Source of the DNA: Methylonatrum sp040877625
GTDB lineage: Bacteria; Pseudomonadota; Gammaproteobacteria; Nitrococcales; Aquisalimonadaceae
DNA length: 64,000 nucleotides
Reading direction: 5' to 3'
Assembly: GCA_040877625.1 (NCBI GenBank)
Contig: JBBDNK010000020.1
Coordinates: forward strand, 124,001 to 188,000
Shown here: positions 1 through 8,804 of the stretch, piece after piece
How positions within the stretch are numbered: the stretch's first letter is position 1
Layout of the letters: each line of letters begins with the position of its first letter
Notes under the pieces: model-generated
Told to the model about the DNA's origin: nothing
Seen by the model: the letters and a program-made list of their open reading frames with translations, nothing else
The model's database searches: none
Made by a program: the position numbers and the translations under genes

Positions 1-263
1 CCGGCCATTGGCTGGGCATGGACGTGCACGATGTGGGTGACTACAAGGTGGACGGTCAGTGGCGGGAGCTTGAGCCCGGCATGGTGCTGACCGTGGAGCC
101 CGGGCTTTATATCGCCGAGGGCACCCCGGGGGTGGATGCACGCTGGTGCAATATCGGTGTGCGCATCGAGGACGATGTCGCCGTGACCCGGGACGGGCCC
201 GATGTGATTAGCGCCGGCGCGCCCAAGACCGTGGACGAAATCGAGGCATTGATGCGGACGTGA
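1..263 (+). CDS. pepP: Xaa-Pro aminopeptidase PepP, C-terminal end (partial)
   Basis: This is the 3' end of a gene that starts before the window; about 87 codons are visible, in the frame beginning at base 3. PepP is a cytoplasmic metallopeptidase of family M24 that removes an N-terminal residue preceding proline. The visible part carries the family block HWLGMDVHDVG near its start, whose first His belongs to the metal/substrate site. It also has the LEPGMVLTVEPGLYI and GVRIEDD segments, whose glutamates are metal ligands. The TGA stop at 261-263 overlaps the GTG start of ubiH, so the two are translationally coupled. The order pepP-ubiH-ubiI matches Escherichia coli, which supports the name. 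Confidence 0.93.
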   Translation, partial: GHWLGMDVHDVGDYKVDGQWRELEPGMVLTVEPGLYIAEGTPGVDARWCNIGVRIEDDVAVTRDGPDVISAGAPKTVDEIEALMRT

Positions 264-1546
264 CGGTACAAGGCGGCGAGAGCGACTTTGACCTGATTAT
301 CGTGGGCGGAGGCCTGGTTGGCATGAGCCTGGCCCATGCGCTGGCCGGTTCACGTCTGCGCATGGCACTGGTGGAGGCGGTCGCGCCAAGTATTGCCACC
401 GATCCGGACTACGACGAGCGCAGCACCGCGCTGTCGCCGAGTACGCGGCGCATTTTCCAGGCGCTGGGCTGCTGGGAGGCGGTCGAGGGTGCGTCTGCCG
501 CGATTCGCGAGATTCACGTTTCCGACCAGGGCGGTTTCGGCATGACCCGTATGAAGGCTGCGGACGAAGGGCTGGAGGCGCTTGGTTATGTGGTGCCCAA
601 TCGGGTGCTTGGCCGGGTGCTTGGCGAGCGCATTGCCGACCAGTCCAACCTCACCATCTATCGACCCGCGGAAGTGGAACGCCTGGAGGATCATGGCGAC
701 CATGTCAGCCTGCGGGTTCGTGCCGACGGCGAGGGCATGACGCTACGGGCACGGCTGGCCGCGGCGGCGGACGGCAGCCGTTCGGCGCTGCGCGCGCAGT
801 TGGGGGTCGCCGCCCGCGAGACCGACTACGGCCAGACCGGCATCACCGCCACGGTAACGACCTCGTTGCCGTCGGACGGGCGGGCATTTGAACGCTTCAC
901 CCGTACCGGGCCGCTGGCCATGCTGCCGCTGCCCGGAGGGCACTGTTCTCTGGTCTGGACGGTTCGCAGCGATACCGCCGAGCACCTGCTGGCGCTGCCG
1001 GACGACGCCTTTCTGGCCGAACTTCAGCAGGCTTTCGGTTTCCGGCTGGGCCGCCTGTTGCGGGTCGGTCGGCGAGCGGCCTGGCCTCTGTCTCTGGTGC
1101 GCAGCCGCCAGCGCCGTCAGGGGCGCACGGTGATGGTCGGCAATGCGGCGAATACGCTGCATCCGGTTGCCGGCCAGGGCTTCAACCTGGCCCTGCGGGA
1201 CGTGGCCGAGCTGGCGGAGCAGGTGCATGACGCCACGGCGACCGGCGGCGACCCCGGAGCCGACCAGGTGCTGAAGCGCTATCTGGCCGCCCGTGCTCCC
1301 GATGATCGCCGGGTCGTGACCTTTACCGATAGCCTGGTGCGGCTGTTTTCCAATCGGCTGCCCGGTGTACGCCTGGGCCGTAACCTGGGGCTGGTGGCCA
1401 TGGAGCTGTTTCCCGCCAGCCGTCGCTGGCTGATGCGCCAGGCCATGGGCCGCGGCGTGCGGCCGTCGCGGTTGGCCCGGGGCCTGCCCTTGCAGTCGAT
1501 ACCGGAACAACGTGCCGCGGATAACCGGAGTGCTGCCAATGGCTGA
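260..1546 (+). CDS. ubiH: 2-octaprenyl-6-methoxyphenol hydroxylase UbiH
   Basis: This FAD-dependent aromatic hydroxylase of ubiquinone biosynthesis has 428 residues against about 392 in E. coli. The N-terminal Rossmann fingerprint VGGGLVG lies at residues 15-21. The family's second FAD motif is the GNAANTLHPVAGQG block near residues 293-306, and the DYDERSTALS segment typical of UbiH lies near residue 50. The start is a GTG overlapping the pepP stop, with no room for an earlier one. The C-terminus overlaps the ubiI start. Assignment of UbiH rather than UbiI or UbiF rests on the segment following the Rossmann motif and on gene order. Confidence 0.9.
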   Translation: MTVQGGESDFDLIIVGGGLVGMSLAHALAGSRLRMALVEAVAPSIATDPDYDERSTALSPSTRRIFQALGCWEAVEGASAAIREIHVSDQGGFGMTRMKAADEGLEALGYVVPNRVLGRVLGERIADQSNLTIYRPAEVERLEDHGDHVSLRVRADGEGMTLRARLAAAADGSRSALRAQLGVAARETDYGQTGITATVTTSLPSDGRAFERFTRTGPLAMLPLPGGHCSLVWTVRSDTAEHLLALPDDAFLAELQQAFGFRLGRLLRVGRRAAWPLSLVRSRQRRQGRTVMVGNAANTLHPVAGQGFNLALRDVAELAEQVHDATATGGDPGADQVLKRYLAARAPDDRRVVTFTDSLVRLFSNRLPGVRLGRNLGLVAMELFPASRRWLMRQAMGRGVRPSRLARGLPLQSIPEQRAADNRSAANG

Positions 1547-2750
1547 CCGCCTGCTCGATGTCGTGATCAACGGAGGCGGAGTGGTTGGTCTGGCGCTGGC
1601 CGCCGCCCTGGACGGCCATGGCCTGAAGGTGGCGGTGGTGGAGGCCCGCGAGCCACCTGCGTGGAACCCGGAACAGACTGACCTGCGCGTTTCCTCCATC
1701 ACCGGCGCGTCCCGTCGCCTGCTGATGCGGCTGGGTGTCTGGGACACGCTGGAGCACAGCCGTGTCAGCCCCTTCGACGCCATTCACGCCTGGGACGCGG
1801 GCGGCGGCCTGGTGCGCTTCAACGCAGCCGATATCGGTGAGCCGTGGCTCGGCCATATCGTCGAGAACGGCTTGCTGCAGCGAACCCTGTACGACCACGT
1901 GCGCAGCCGCTGCAGGCAGGTCACCCTGTTCTGTCCCGGCAGCATCCAGGCGGTGGATCTGACGCCTGCCGAGTTCGTACGTCTGCGGCTGGATGACGGC
2001 CGCCGCCTGCGCAGCCGGCTGCTGGTCGGTGCCGATGGTGCCGATTCCGCAATTCGTGAACAGGCCGGTATCAGCGTGCGCCGCCGCGCCTATGGTCAGC
2101 AGGGCGTGGTGGCGGCGGTGCGCATGGAACAACAGCATGGCGGCGTTGCCCGACAGCGATTCCTGCCGGGCGGGCCGTTGGCTCTGCTGCCGCTGGACGA
2201 CGGGCGCTGTTCCATCGTCTGGTCGGTGCCGGACGCCGAGGCGGAATCCCTGCTGGGGCTGGAGGACGCCGCATTCCGCGAGGCCTTGGGCGAGGCCTCG
2301 GAGCATGTGCTCGGCCCGGTGCTCGAAGTGGGTGCCCGGCGCGCCTTTGCCCTGCAGTCCCTGCATGCGGACCGTTATATCGCCGGCCGCGTTGCGCTGG
2401 TCGGGGACGCCGCGCATGTGATCCACCCGCTGGCCGGCCAGGGCGTGAATCTGGGCCTGCTGGATGCCGCGGCCCTGGCCGAGGTGCTGATCGGTGCCGC
2501 GGCCCGCGGCCGGGATCTGGGCAGCCTGCCGGCCCTGCGCCGTTATGAACGCTGGCGCCGGGGCGACAATCTGGTCATGCAGCAGGCCATGGACGGTTTC
2601 AATTGGCTGTTCAGCAATAGCGACCCGCTACGCCACACCGTACGCAACATCGGTTTCCACCTCACCGATCGCCTGCCTTCGGTAAAGCGGCGGTTCATGG
2701 AATATGCGGTTGGCGTGCGGGGGGATCTGCCTGGGCTGGCGAAGCCCTAG
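1539..2750 (+). CDS. ubiI: UbiI/VisC-type ubiquinone biosynthesis FAD hydroxylase
   Basis: This is a second FAD-dependent monooxygenase of the UbiH/UbiF/VisC family, 403 residues. It has NGGGVVG at residues 11-17 and GDAAHVIHPLAGQGVNLG near residue 288. By position after ubiH it is most likely the C5 hydroxylase of ubiquinone synthesis. I chose ATG 1539 (MADRLLDVV), with GGAG at 1527-1530, over an in-frame GTG at 1512. The chosen start overlaps the end of ubiH by 8 bases. The TAG stop at 2748-2750 forms the first bases of an inverted-repeat element. UbiF-like or UbiM-like specificity cannot be excluded. Confidence 0.85.
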   Translation: MADRLLDVVINGGGVVGLALAAALDGHGLKVAVVEAREPPAWNPEQTDLRVSSITGASRRLLMRLGVWDTLEHSRVSPFDAIHAWDAGGGLVRFNAADIGEPWLGHIVENGLLQRTLYDHVRSRCRQVTLFCPGSIQAVDLTPAEFVRLRLDDGRRLRSRLLVGADGADSAIREQAGISVRRRAYGQQGVVAAVRMEQQHGGVARQRFLPGGPLALLPLDDGRCSIVWSVPDAEAESLLGLEDAAFREALGEASEHVLGPVLEVGARRAFALQSLHADRYIAGRVALVGDAAHVIHPLAGQGVNLGLLDAAALAEVLIGAAARGRDLGSLPALRRYERWRRGDNLVMQQAMDGFNWLFSNSDPLRHTVRNIGFHLTDRLPSVKRRFMEYAVGVRGDLPGLAKP

Positions 2751-2912
2751 GGAGACACTGATCTATTCCCATGGTGCTCTGCGGAGCCATCCGAGCGCGC
2801 TGGCAAGGCGGCGTTCGCAGGCAATGGCCGTCGCCCTTGGCAAGAGACGCAACGCCGCCACCGGGCACGCTGCAAAGCCAGAGCTCCATGGGAATAAATC
2901 AGTGTCTCCCTA
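2748..2912. repeat. MITE-like element with 27-bp terminal inverted repeats
   Basis: A 165-bp non-coding element fills the convergent ubiI/putA junction. Its ends are 27-bp inverted repeats at 2748-2774 and 2886-2912 that match at 26 of 27 positions; the left one begins TAGGGAGACACTGAT. The left TAG is the stop codon of ubiI. No coding capacity is visible inside. Shorter relatives of the termini occur at 8760-8804, 18729-18750 and 50540-50559, all at convergent gene ends. The structure suggests a miniature inverted-repeat transposable element or a folded transcription-end element. No transposase is present nearby. Confidence 0.8.
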
Positions 2913-2920
2913 AGCGGGAT

Positions 2921-5900
2921 TCATTCGGTTTGCCCGTCCTCGCCCATTGCAAACAGTGATGCATTGCCTCCCGCCGCGGTTGTGTTCACCGTGACCACCC
3001 GTTCGGTCGCGAAGCGGTGCAGGTAGCGTGGGCCTCCGGCCTTGGGGCCGGTGCCGGAGAGGCCTTCGCCGCCGAAGGGCTGTACACCCACCACGGCGCC
3101 GATCTGGTTGCGATTCACGTAGCAGTTGCCGACCCGCGCACGCCGCGTAATGTGCTCGGCCACCGCGTCGATACGGCTATGCACGCCGAGCGTCAGACCG
3201 TAGCCGGTGGCGTTTATGGCATCCAGCACCTGCTCCAGATCCCCGGCCTTGTAGCGCACCACGTGCAGTACCGGCCCGAACACTTCCTGCTCCAGTTCCT
3301 CGATGCCGCCGATCTCCACGGCGATGGGTGCCACAAAGGTGCCGAAGGCGGTATTCGGCCCCGGTTTCGATTCCGCGATGACGCGTATTGCCCGAGCGCG
3401 CATGGTGTCGATATGGCTGATCAGCATGCGTCTGGCGTCCGCGTCGATGACCGGCCCCACATCGGTGGACAGCCAGGCTGGATCGCCCACCACCAGTTCG
3501 TCCATGGCGCCGGCCAGCATTCGTAGAACATGATCGGCCGCATCTTCCTGCAAATACAGCACCCGCAGCGCGGAGCAGCGCTGGCCAGCGCTCTGGAACG
3601 CGGACGCGATAGCGTCCACCACGAGCTGTTCCGGCAGCGCGGTGGAGTCCGCGATCATGGCGTTCTGGCCGCCGGTTTCAGCGATCAGCGGGATGATCGC
3701 GCCCTGACGTCGGGCCATGGCCTGGGTGATCTGTCTGGTGGTGCTCACCGAGCCGGTAAAGGCGACACCGTCGACGCGTTCATCGCAGACCAGTTGCGCG
3801 CCCACGCGACCGTCGCCCGGGAGCAATTGCAGGACATCGGTGGGAATGCCGGCCTCGTGCAGCAGTTGCACCGCGCGGAACGCGATCAACGGCGTTTGCT
3901 CGGCCGGCTTGGCCAGTACCGCGTTGCCGGCGGCCAGCGCTGCGGTGACCTGACCGCAGAAAATCGCCAGCGGGAAGTTCCACGGGCTGATGCAGACGAA
4001 CACGCCGCGCCCGTGCAGGCCGATCTCGTTGCGTTCACCGGTGGGGCCGGGCAAGGATTGCGGCGCGGCGAAATCGGCGCGCGCCCTGCCGGCGTAGTAG
4101 CGGCAGAAATCCACGGCCTCCCGCACTTCGGCCACCGAATCGGCAATGCCCTTGCCCGCTTCGCGCACGCACAGGGCCATGAGCTCGGCCATATGCGTTT
4201 CCATGAGATCGGCCATACGCTCCAGGGACGCGGCACGCTGCTCGACAGGGGCGGCGTCCCAGCCATGAGCGGCCTTCTCGGCCAGCGTCAGTGCCTGATC
4301 CACGTCCCCGGTGGTCGCCCATACAACCTCTCCCACCTTGCGACGGTTGTCGGCAGGGTCCAGGGCCGCGTGCGGCACGCCCGCCTGCGGCACGCCATTC
4401 AGCAGTGGTGCCGCGCTCCAGCCGCGTGCGGCGGCGTCATCCATGGCCTCGCCGAGGAGTTCCAGGGCAAGCGGGTCGGTGAGATCGACGCCGCGGGAAT
4501 TACGGCGCTCGCCGCCGAATAAGTCTGCCGGTTGCGGAATCCGCGGATGCGGGATCTGCTTTAGCGCGCGTACCTGAACGACCGGGTCCGCCACCATCTC
4601 TTCGACCGGTAGGCGCTCGTCCTGGATGCGATTGACGAACGAGGTATTGGCGCCATTCTCCAGCAGTCGACGCACCAGGTAGGGTAGCAGTGCTTCGTGG
4701 CTGCCTACCGGGGCATAGATGCGGCAACGGACGCCGTCGCCGTCGGGTCTGACGATCTGCGCATACAGGGCTTCGCCCATGCCGTGCAGGCGCTGGAACT
4801 CGTACGCGGCGCTGCCCGCCATTTCCATCACCCAGGCGACCGTGTGCGCATTGTGGGTTGCGAACTGCGGGTAAATGCAGTCCGCTGCCTCCAGCAGGCG
4901 GCGCGCGCAGGCCAGATAGGAGACGTCGGTGTTCGCCTTGCGAGTGAATACCGGGTAGCCCGGCAGACCGGCGATCTGGCAATCCTTGATTTCGCTGTCC
5001 CAGTAGGCGCCTTTCACCAGCCGCACCATGAGCACCCGATCATGCCGGCGGGCCATGTCGGCCAGCCAGTCGATCAGGTGGATGCAGCGCTTCTGGTAGG
5101 CCTGTATGGCCAGGCCCAGGCCGTTCCAGCCGCGCAGCGCTTCGGCCGCGGAGACGGCGTCGATGACGTCCAGGGAAATGTCCAGACGGGCTGCTTCCTC
5201 GGCATCCACACACAAGCTTGTACCGGCGGCGCGGGCCTCGCTTGCGAGCTCGGTCAGACGTTTGGTCAGCATCGGCAGCATGCGCTCGCGCTGGCTGAAC
5301 TCGTATCGTGGATGCAGGGCCGAGAGTTTTACCGAGATGGCGGCGGATTCGGCCCTGTCGCGGTTGCCGGAGTCGCGGCCGATGGCGCGGATCGCGTTGC
5401 GATAGGCGGCGAAATAGCGATCCGCATCGTCCATGGTGCGGGCGGCCTCGCCGAGCATGTCGAAGGAGTGGGTGTAACCCTGGCGGCGGTCGTCGCCGGC
5501 CCGGTTCAGGGCCTCGTCGATGTCGCGGCCGATGACGAACTGCCGGCCGAGGATGCGCATGGCCTGCCGCAGCGCCTGGCGGATCATGGGTTCGCCGCCG
5601 CGCTGGATCATGCGCCGCAGGGTGCCGCCCGGAGAGCGGCCGCTGTTCGTGTCCAGGTTTACAATCCGACCGGTCAGCAGCAGGCCCCAGGTGGACGCGT
5701 TGACGAACAGGGACTCGCTGTGGCCCAGATGCGCCTGCCAGTCGCCGCCGGCAAGCTTGTCCCTGATCAGCCGGTCCGCGGTTTCGGCGTCGGGGATCCT
5801 GATCAGGGCCTCGGCCAGGCACATGAGCACCACACCCTCCCTGCTGGAGAGGTCGTACTCGTGCAGCAAGGCGTCGACCCCGCCGTGGGACAGGCGACGT

Positions 5901-6073
5901 TTGCGCACCCCCCGTACCAGCGCCGCGGCGTGCCCGGCGATGCGGGCGCCCCGTGGGTCGTCCGTCTCGGCCAGCGTGGCCAACAGGCTGACCGCGCGGG
6001 CCTCGTTCATCCGGTAGGCCTCCCTGAGCGCCTGGCGCAAAGTCGACGATGCATCGGACCGGGTGATGATCAT
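2921..6073 (-). CDS. putA: Bifunctional proline dehydrogenase / L-glutamate gamma-semialdehyde dehydrogenase PutA
   Basis: PutA oxidises proline to glutamate in two steps, passing electrons to the quinone pool. At 1,050 residues it lacks the N-terminal ribbon-helix-helix DNA-binding domain of the roughly 1,320-residue E. coli protein, so it is a non-regulatory PutA. The FAD-binding proline dehydrogenase barrel occupies roughly residues 100-470, with the segments MVRLVKGAYWDSEI and FATHNAHT. The aldehyde dehydrogenase domain covers roughly 540-1030, with catalytic Cys near 833 in SAGQRCSAL and general-base Glu near 799 in AETGGQN. It is antisense to its neighbours and interrupts what is otherwise an ubiI-gcvT arrangement. 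Confidence 0.95.
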   Translation of the reverse strand: MIITRSDASSTLRQALREAYRMNEARAVSLLATLAETDDPRGARIAGHAAALVRGVRKRRLSHGGVDALLHEYDLSSREGVVLMCLAEALIRIPDAETADRLIRDKLAGGDWQAHLGHSESLFVNASTWGLLLTGRIVNLDTNSGRSPGGTLRRMIQRGGEPMIRQALRQAMRILGRQFVIGRDIDEALNRAGDDRRQGYTHSFDMLGEAARTMDDADRYFAAYRNAIRAIGRDSGNRDRAESAAISVKLSALHPRYEFSQRERMLPMLTKRLTELASEARAAGTSLCVDAEEAARLDISLDVIDAVSAAEALRGWNGLGLAIQAYQKRCIHLIDWLADMARRHDRVLMVRLVKGAYWDSEIKDCQIAGLPGYPVFTRKANTDVSYLACARRLLEAADCIYPQFATHNAHTVAWVMEMAGSAAYEFQRLHGMGEALYAQIVRPDGDGVRCRIYAPVGSHEALLPYLVRRLLENGANTSFVNRIQDERLPVEEMVADPVVQVRALKQIPHPRIPQPADLFGGERRNSRGVDLTDPLALELLGEAMDDAAARGWSAAPLLNGVPQAGVPHAALDPADNRRKVGEVVWATTGDVDQALTLAEKAAHGWDAAPVEQRAASLERMADLMETHMAELMALCVREAGKGIADSVAEVREAVDFCRYYAGRARADFAAPQSLPGPTGERNEIGLHGRGVFVCISPWNFPLAIFCGQVTAALAAGNAVLAKPAEQTPLIAFRAVQLLHEAGIPTDVLQLLPGDGRVGAQLVCDERVDGVAFTGSVSTTRQITQAMARRQGAIIPLIAETGGQNAMIADSTALPEQLVVDAIASAFQSAGQRCSALRVLYLQEDAADHVLRMLAGAMDELVVGDPAWLSTDVGPVIDADARRMLISHIDTMRARAIRVIAESKPGPNTAFGTFVAPIAVEIGGIEELEQEVFGPVLHVVRYKAGDLEQVLDAINATGYGLTLGVHSRIDAVAEHITRRARVGNCYVNRNQIGAVVGVQPFGGEGLSGTGPKAGGPRYLHRFATERVVTVNTTAAGGNASLFAMGEDGQTE

Positions 6074-6108
6074 GGCCTCGAAGCCCCTCCGCGGCGTGTA
6101 TTATTCGT

Positions 6109-6126
6109 CACCATGTCAGTATGGTG
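6109..6126. promoter_or_regulatory. Dyad-symmetric site in the putA-gcvT divergent promoter region
   Basis: CACCAT and ATGGTG arms are separated by six bases, 36 bp upstream of putA in the 187-bp putA/gcvT intergenic region. It may be an operator, because this PutA has no DNA-binding domain and cannot regulate itself. The rest of the interval holds weak promoter-like hexamers, for example CATAAT near 6160 towards gcvT. No glycine riboswitch is apparent. Confidence 0.3.
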
Positions 6127-6260
6127 TCTGACCTTCCGCGCCGTTATCATTGCCGGCATAATGCATCCGTTGGAGAATTCGGTGGTCCGGATCAGTCGGG
6201 TCCGGCGAGTCGCGCTACACTCCAGGGGCCAGCAGCCACAGGCTTGAAGGATTCGGCATC

Positions 6261-7346
6261 ATGCTGCAACGCACGCCGCTGAACGAATGGCATCGGTCCG
6301 CGGGCGCAAAAATGGTGGACTTCGCCGGTTGGGAAATGCCGTTGCACTATGGCTCCCAGCTCGAGGAACATCGGCAAGTCAGGAGCGCGAGCGGTCTTTT
6401 TGATGTCTCCCACATGGCCGTGGTTGATATCAGTGGCCCGGATGCGCGGGACTACCTGCGCCGGCTGTTTGCCAATGACATTTCCCGCCTCACCCATTCA
6501 GGGATGGCCCTGTATACCTGCATGCTCAACGATCAGGGCGGCATACGCGATGACCTGATCGTCTATTACCTGTCCGAGGCCCGCTATCGTTGCGTGGTCA
6601 ACGCCGCAACCCGCGAGGCCGATCTGAACTGGATGCGCACCCACGCGGACGACCTCGATCTGCGTATCCGGGAACGCCGGGACATGGCCATGCTTGCCGT
6701 ACAGGGGCCGCAGGCCAGGGTGTTGCTGGGTAGTCAGGTGGATGCCGCGGTGGCGCGGCAGATGGATGAGTTGACACCGTTCGGTGCCATCGAGCACGGT
6801 GATTGGCTGATTGCGCGCACCGGCTACACTGGGGAAGATGGTTTCGAGATCATCCTCCCCTCTCGCCAGAGCGTGGATTTCTGGGAGCATCTGGTGAACG
6901 TAGGTGTGCGCCCCTGTGGCCTGGGCGCGCGGGACAGTCTGCGCCTGGAAGCCGGGCTCTGCCTGTACGGTCAGGATATGGATCAGACGACCTCGCCTCT
7001 GGCGTCGGGCCTTGGCTGGAGCGTTGCCTGGGAAGCCGGGGATCGGGCCTTCATCGGCCGCGCGGCACTGGAGGGCGAGCGTGCGGCAGGGCCCGGCCAG
7101 GTGCTTCGCGGCCTGGTCCTGGACGGCAGAGGCGTGCTCAGGCCCGGACAGGAGGTTCGCTTGTCCGATGGTCGGATGGGTGGTGTTACCAGTGGCGGGT
7201 TTTCCCCGATGCTGGGCAAATCCATTGCCCTGGCGCGCCTGCCGGCAAACCCGGGAGACACCGGGAGCGTGGAGGTACGGGGCAGGGTTCTGCCGGTGAG
7301 GGTGGTCAAGCCGCCTTTCGTGAGGCAGGGCAGGGTTCTAGTGTGA
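6261..7346 (+). CDS. gcvT: Aminomethyltransferase GcvT (glycine cleavage T protein)
   Basis: The T protein releases ammonia from the aminomethyl-lipoyl H protein and transfers the one-carbon unit to tetrahydrofolate. Its 361 residues are a full-length match to the family. It starts MLQRTPLNEWHRSAGAK, has DFAGWEMPLHYGS and FDVSHMA near the N-terminus, and carries the conserved ARDSLRLEAGLCLYG block near residue 230. ATG 6261 is preceded by GAAGGAT. It is followed after 72 bases by gcvH. gcvP, which usually follows in this operon, is not in the window. Confidence 0.96.
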   Translation: MLQRTPLNEWHRSAGAKMVDFAGWEMPLHYGSQLEEHRQVRSASGLFDVSHMAVVDISGPDARDYLRRLFANDISRLTHSGMALYTCMLNDQGGIRDDLIVYYLSEARYRCVVNAATREADLNWMRTHADDLDLRIRERRDMAMLAVQGPQARVLLGSQVDAAVARQMDELTPFGAIEHGDWLIARTGYTGEDGFEIILPSRQSVDFWEHLVNVGVRPCGLGARDSLRLEAGLCLYGQDMDQTTSPLASGLGWSVAWEAGDRAFIGRAALEGERAAGPGQVLRGLVLDGRGVLRPGQEVRLSDGRMGGVTSGGFSPMLGKSIALARLPANPGDTGSVEVRGRVLPVRVVKPPFVRQGRVLV

Positions 7347-7418
7347 TTCACCACACTATTTCGTTGATGAGTAATGGCCGCGTTGTCCGGGCCGTCAGAG
7401 CTGAAGGTAGACAGACCA

Positions 7419-7817
7419 ATGAGTGATGTCCCGAGTGAACTGAGGTATGCGCCTACCCACGAGTGGGTGAGGCAGGAAGACGACGGAACCGTCACGGTCG
7501 GCATTACCGGTCACGCGCAGGAGGCGCTGGGTGATCTGGTGTTCGTTGAAACACCGGAGATCGATGCGGAAGTCGAAGCTGGGCAGGCTTGCGCCGTGGT
7601 GGAGTCGGTGAAGGCGGCTTCCGACCTCTACGCGCCGGTGGCGGGTGTCATTATCGACAGCAATGGCCGCCTGACCGATGAGCCGGAGCTGGTCAATACC
7701 GATCCCTATGGAGACGGCTGGATCATGAAGATCCGCCCCGCCGATGAGGATGAAACGGAACGCCTCATGAGCGCCGACGATTACGAGCAGATGATCGCAG
7801 AGGAGCAGGAAGAGTAG
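7419..7817 (+). CDS. gcvH: Glycine cleavage system H protein GcvH
   Basis: This is the lipoyl carrier that shuttles the aminomethyl group between the P, T and L proteins. It is 132 residues from ATG 7419 (MSDVPSELRYAPTHEW); an upstream in-frame start at 7374 would add 15 residues absent from the family. The lipoylated lysine is Lys65 in ESVKAASDLY. The C-terminal segment after YEQM is unusually acidic and glutamate-rich. It probably shares a transcript with gcvT and the kinase that follows directly. Confidence 0.95.
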   Translation: MSDVPSELRYAPTHEWVRQEDDGTVTVGITGHAQEALGDLVFVETPEIDAEVEAGQACAVVESVKAASDLYAPVAGVIIDSNGRLTDEPELVNTDPYGDGWIMKIRPADEDETERLMSADDYEQMIAEEQEE

Positions 7818-8762
7818 ATGACGGCATCGGCACTGATCAGCGGCTCCCTCGCCTACGACACCATCATGGTGTTCAAGGACCGTTTCAGGAACCATGTTCT
7901 GCCGGAGCAGGTTCATATTCTCAACGTATCCTTCCTGGTGGAAGAACTACGCAAGGAATTCGGCGGTTGCGCAGGAAATATTGCCTACAATCTGCGCCTG
8001 CTTGGCGATCAGGGCTACCCGCTCGCCACCGTTGGCACGGACTTCGGGGCCTATGCGCAGTGGATGGATAAGTGGGGGATCGCCCAGGACCATGTCCGCG
8101 TCATGGGCGAGCACTACACGGCCCAGGCCTACATCACCACCGACCTGGACGACAACCAGATCACCGCCTTCCATCCCGGCGCCATGAACGAGGCCCACCA
8201 GGTGAGTGTGCCGCTGGATGCCGGTGGTCGGGTCGGCATCGTTGCCCCCAACGGCCGTGACGGCATGCTTGCCCATGCGCGGCAGTTCGCCGCGGCGGAT
8301 ATACCGTTCATCTTCGATCCCGGTCAGGGCCTGCCCATGTTCAATGGCGAGGAACTGCTGGCCTTTATCGACCAGGCAACCTGGGTGGCGGTCAACGACT
8401 ACGAATCCCGCATGCTGGAAGAGCGAACCGGCCTGGGCGTGGGGGAGCTTGCCAAGCGCGTCAAGGCGCTGGTGGTAACGCGAGGCAGCAAGGGCTCGGT
8501 AATCTATGCAGGCGGCCATCGGCTGGACATCCCGGCGGTGACGCCCAGCGCGGTGGTGGATCCCACCGGCTGCGGCGATGCCTATCGGGCCGGCCTGCTG
8601 CACGGCCTGCTGCATGGCCTGGACTGGAAGACCACCGGGCGTATCGCTTCCCTGATGGGCAGCATCAAGATCGCCCGCCACGGCACCCAGAACCATCATT
8701 TTACAATGGAAGACTTCCGCGCCTGGTATCAGGAAGCCTGGGGAACGGGATTGCCGGCCTAG
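7818..8762 (+). CDS. PfkB-family carbohydrate/nucleoside kinase
   Basis: This 314-residue kinase of the ribokinase/PfkB fold resembles the adenosine-kinase-like branch. The N-terminal GSLAYDTI opens the sheet, and FGGCAGNIAYNL near residue 50 is the substrate-side glycine motif. The C-terminal signature VDPTGCGDAYRAG has the catalytic Asp near residue 254. Its ATG follows the gcvH TAG with no gap, so it sits where gcvP would be expected in a gcvTHP operon. The substrate cannot be read from sequence; adenosine or a sugar is possible. The TAG stop at 8760-8762 is the first triplet of a repeat element. Confidence 0.85.
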   Translation: MTASALISGSLAYDTIMVFKDRFRNHVLPEQVHILNVSFLVEELRKEFGGCAGNIAYNLRLLGDQGYPLATVGTDFGAYAQWMDKWGIAQDHVRVMGEHYTAQAYITTDLDDNQITAFHPGAMNEAHQVSVPLDAGGRVGIVAPNGRDGMLAHARQFAAADIPFIFDPGQGLPMFNGEELLAFIDQATWVAVNDYESRMLEERTGLGVGELAKRVKALVVTRGSKGSVIYAGGHRLDIPAVTPSAVVDPTGCGDAYRAGLLHGLLHGLDWKTTGRIASLMGSIKIARHGTQNHHFTMEDFRAWYQEAWGTGLPA

Positions 8763-8804
8763 AGAGACGCCAGAGCTCCATGGGAATAAATCAGAGGCTC
8801 CCTA
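8760..8804. repeat. Short repeat at the convergent kinase/peptidase junction
   Basis: This 45-bp sequence fills the whole gap between two convergent genes. It shares AGCTCCATGGGAATAAATCAG with the right end of the 2748-2912 element, then ends in CTCCCTA. Its left TAG ends the kinase gene on the plus strand. Its right CTA, read on the minus strand, is the TAG stop of the peptidase gene. It looks like an internally deleted copy of the same element. Confidence 0.7.

Noticed and set aside
743..1783. Long antisense reading frames over ubiH/ubiI, and similar ones over aspS, metE and the amidohydrolase
   Set aside because: They mirror high-GC codon bias opposite well-supported genes and show no recognisable family motifs or ribosome-binding sites.
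2748..2912. Intrinsic terminator between ubiI and putA
   Set aside because: The arms are 27 bp but separated by about 110 bases and lack a T-run; related copies elsewhere show it is a dispersed element.
6074..6260. Possible glycine riboswitch before gcvT
   Set aside because: The interval has none of the conserved tandem-aptamer segments and is too short for a double aptamer; only weak promoter-like hexamers and a dyad are visible.
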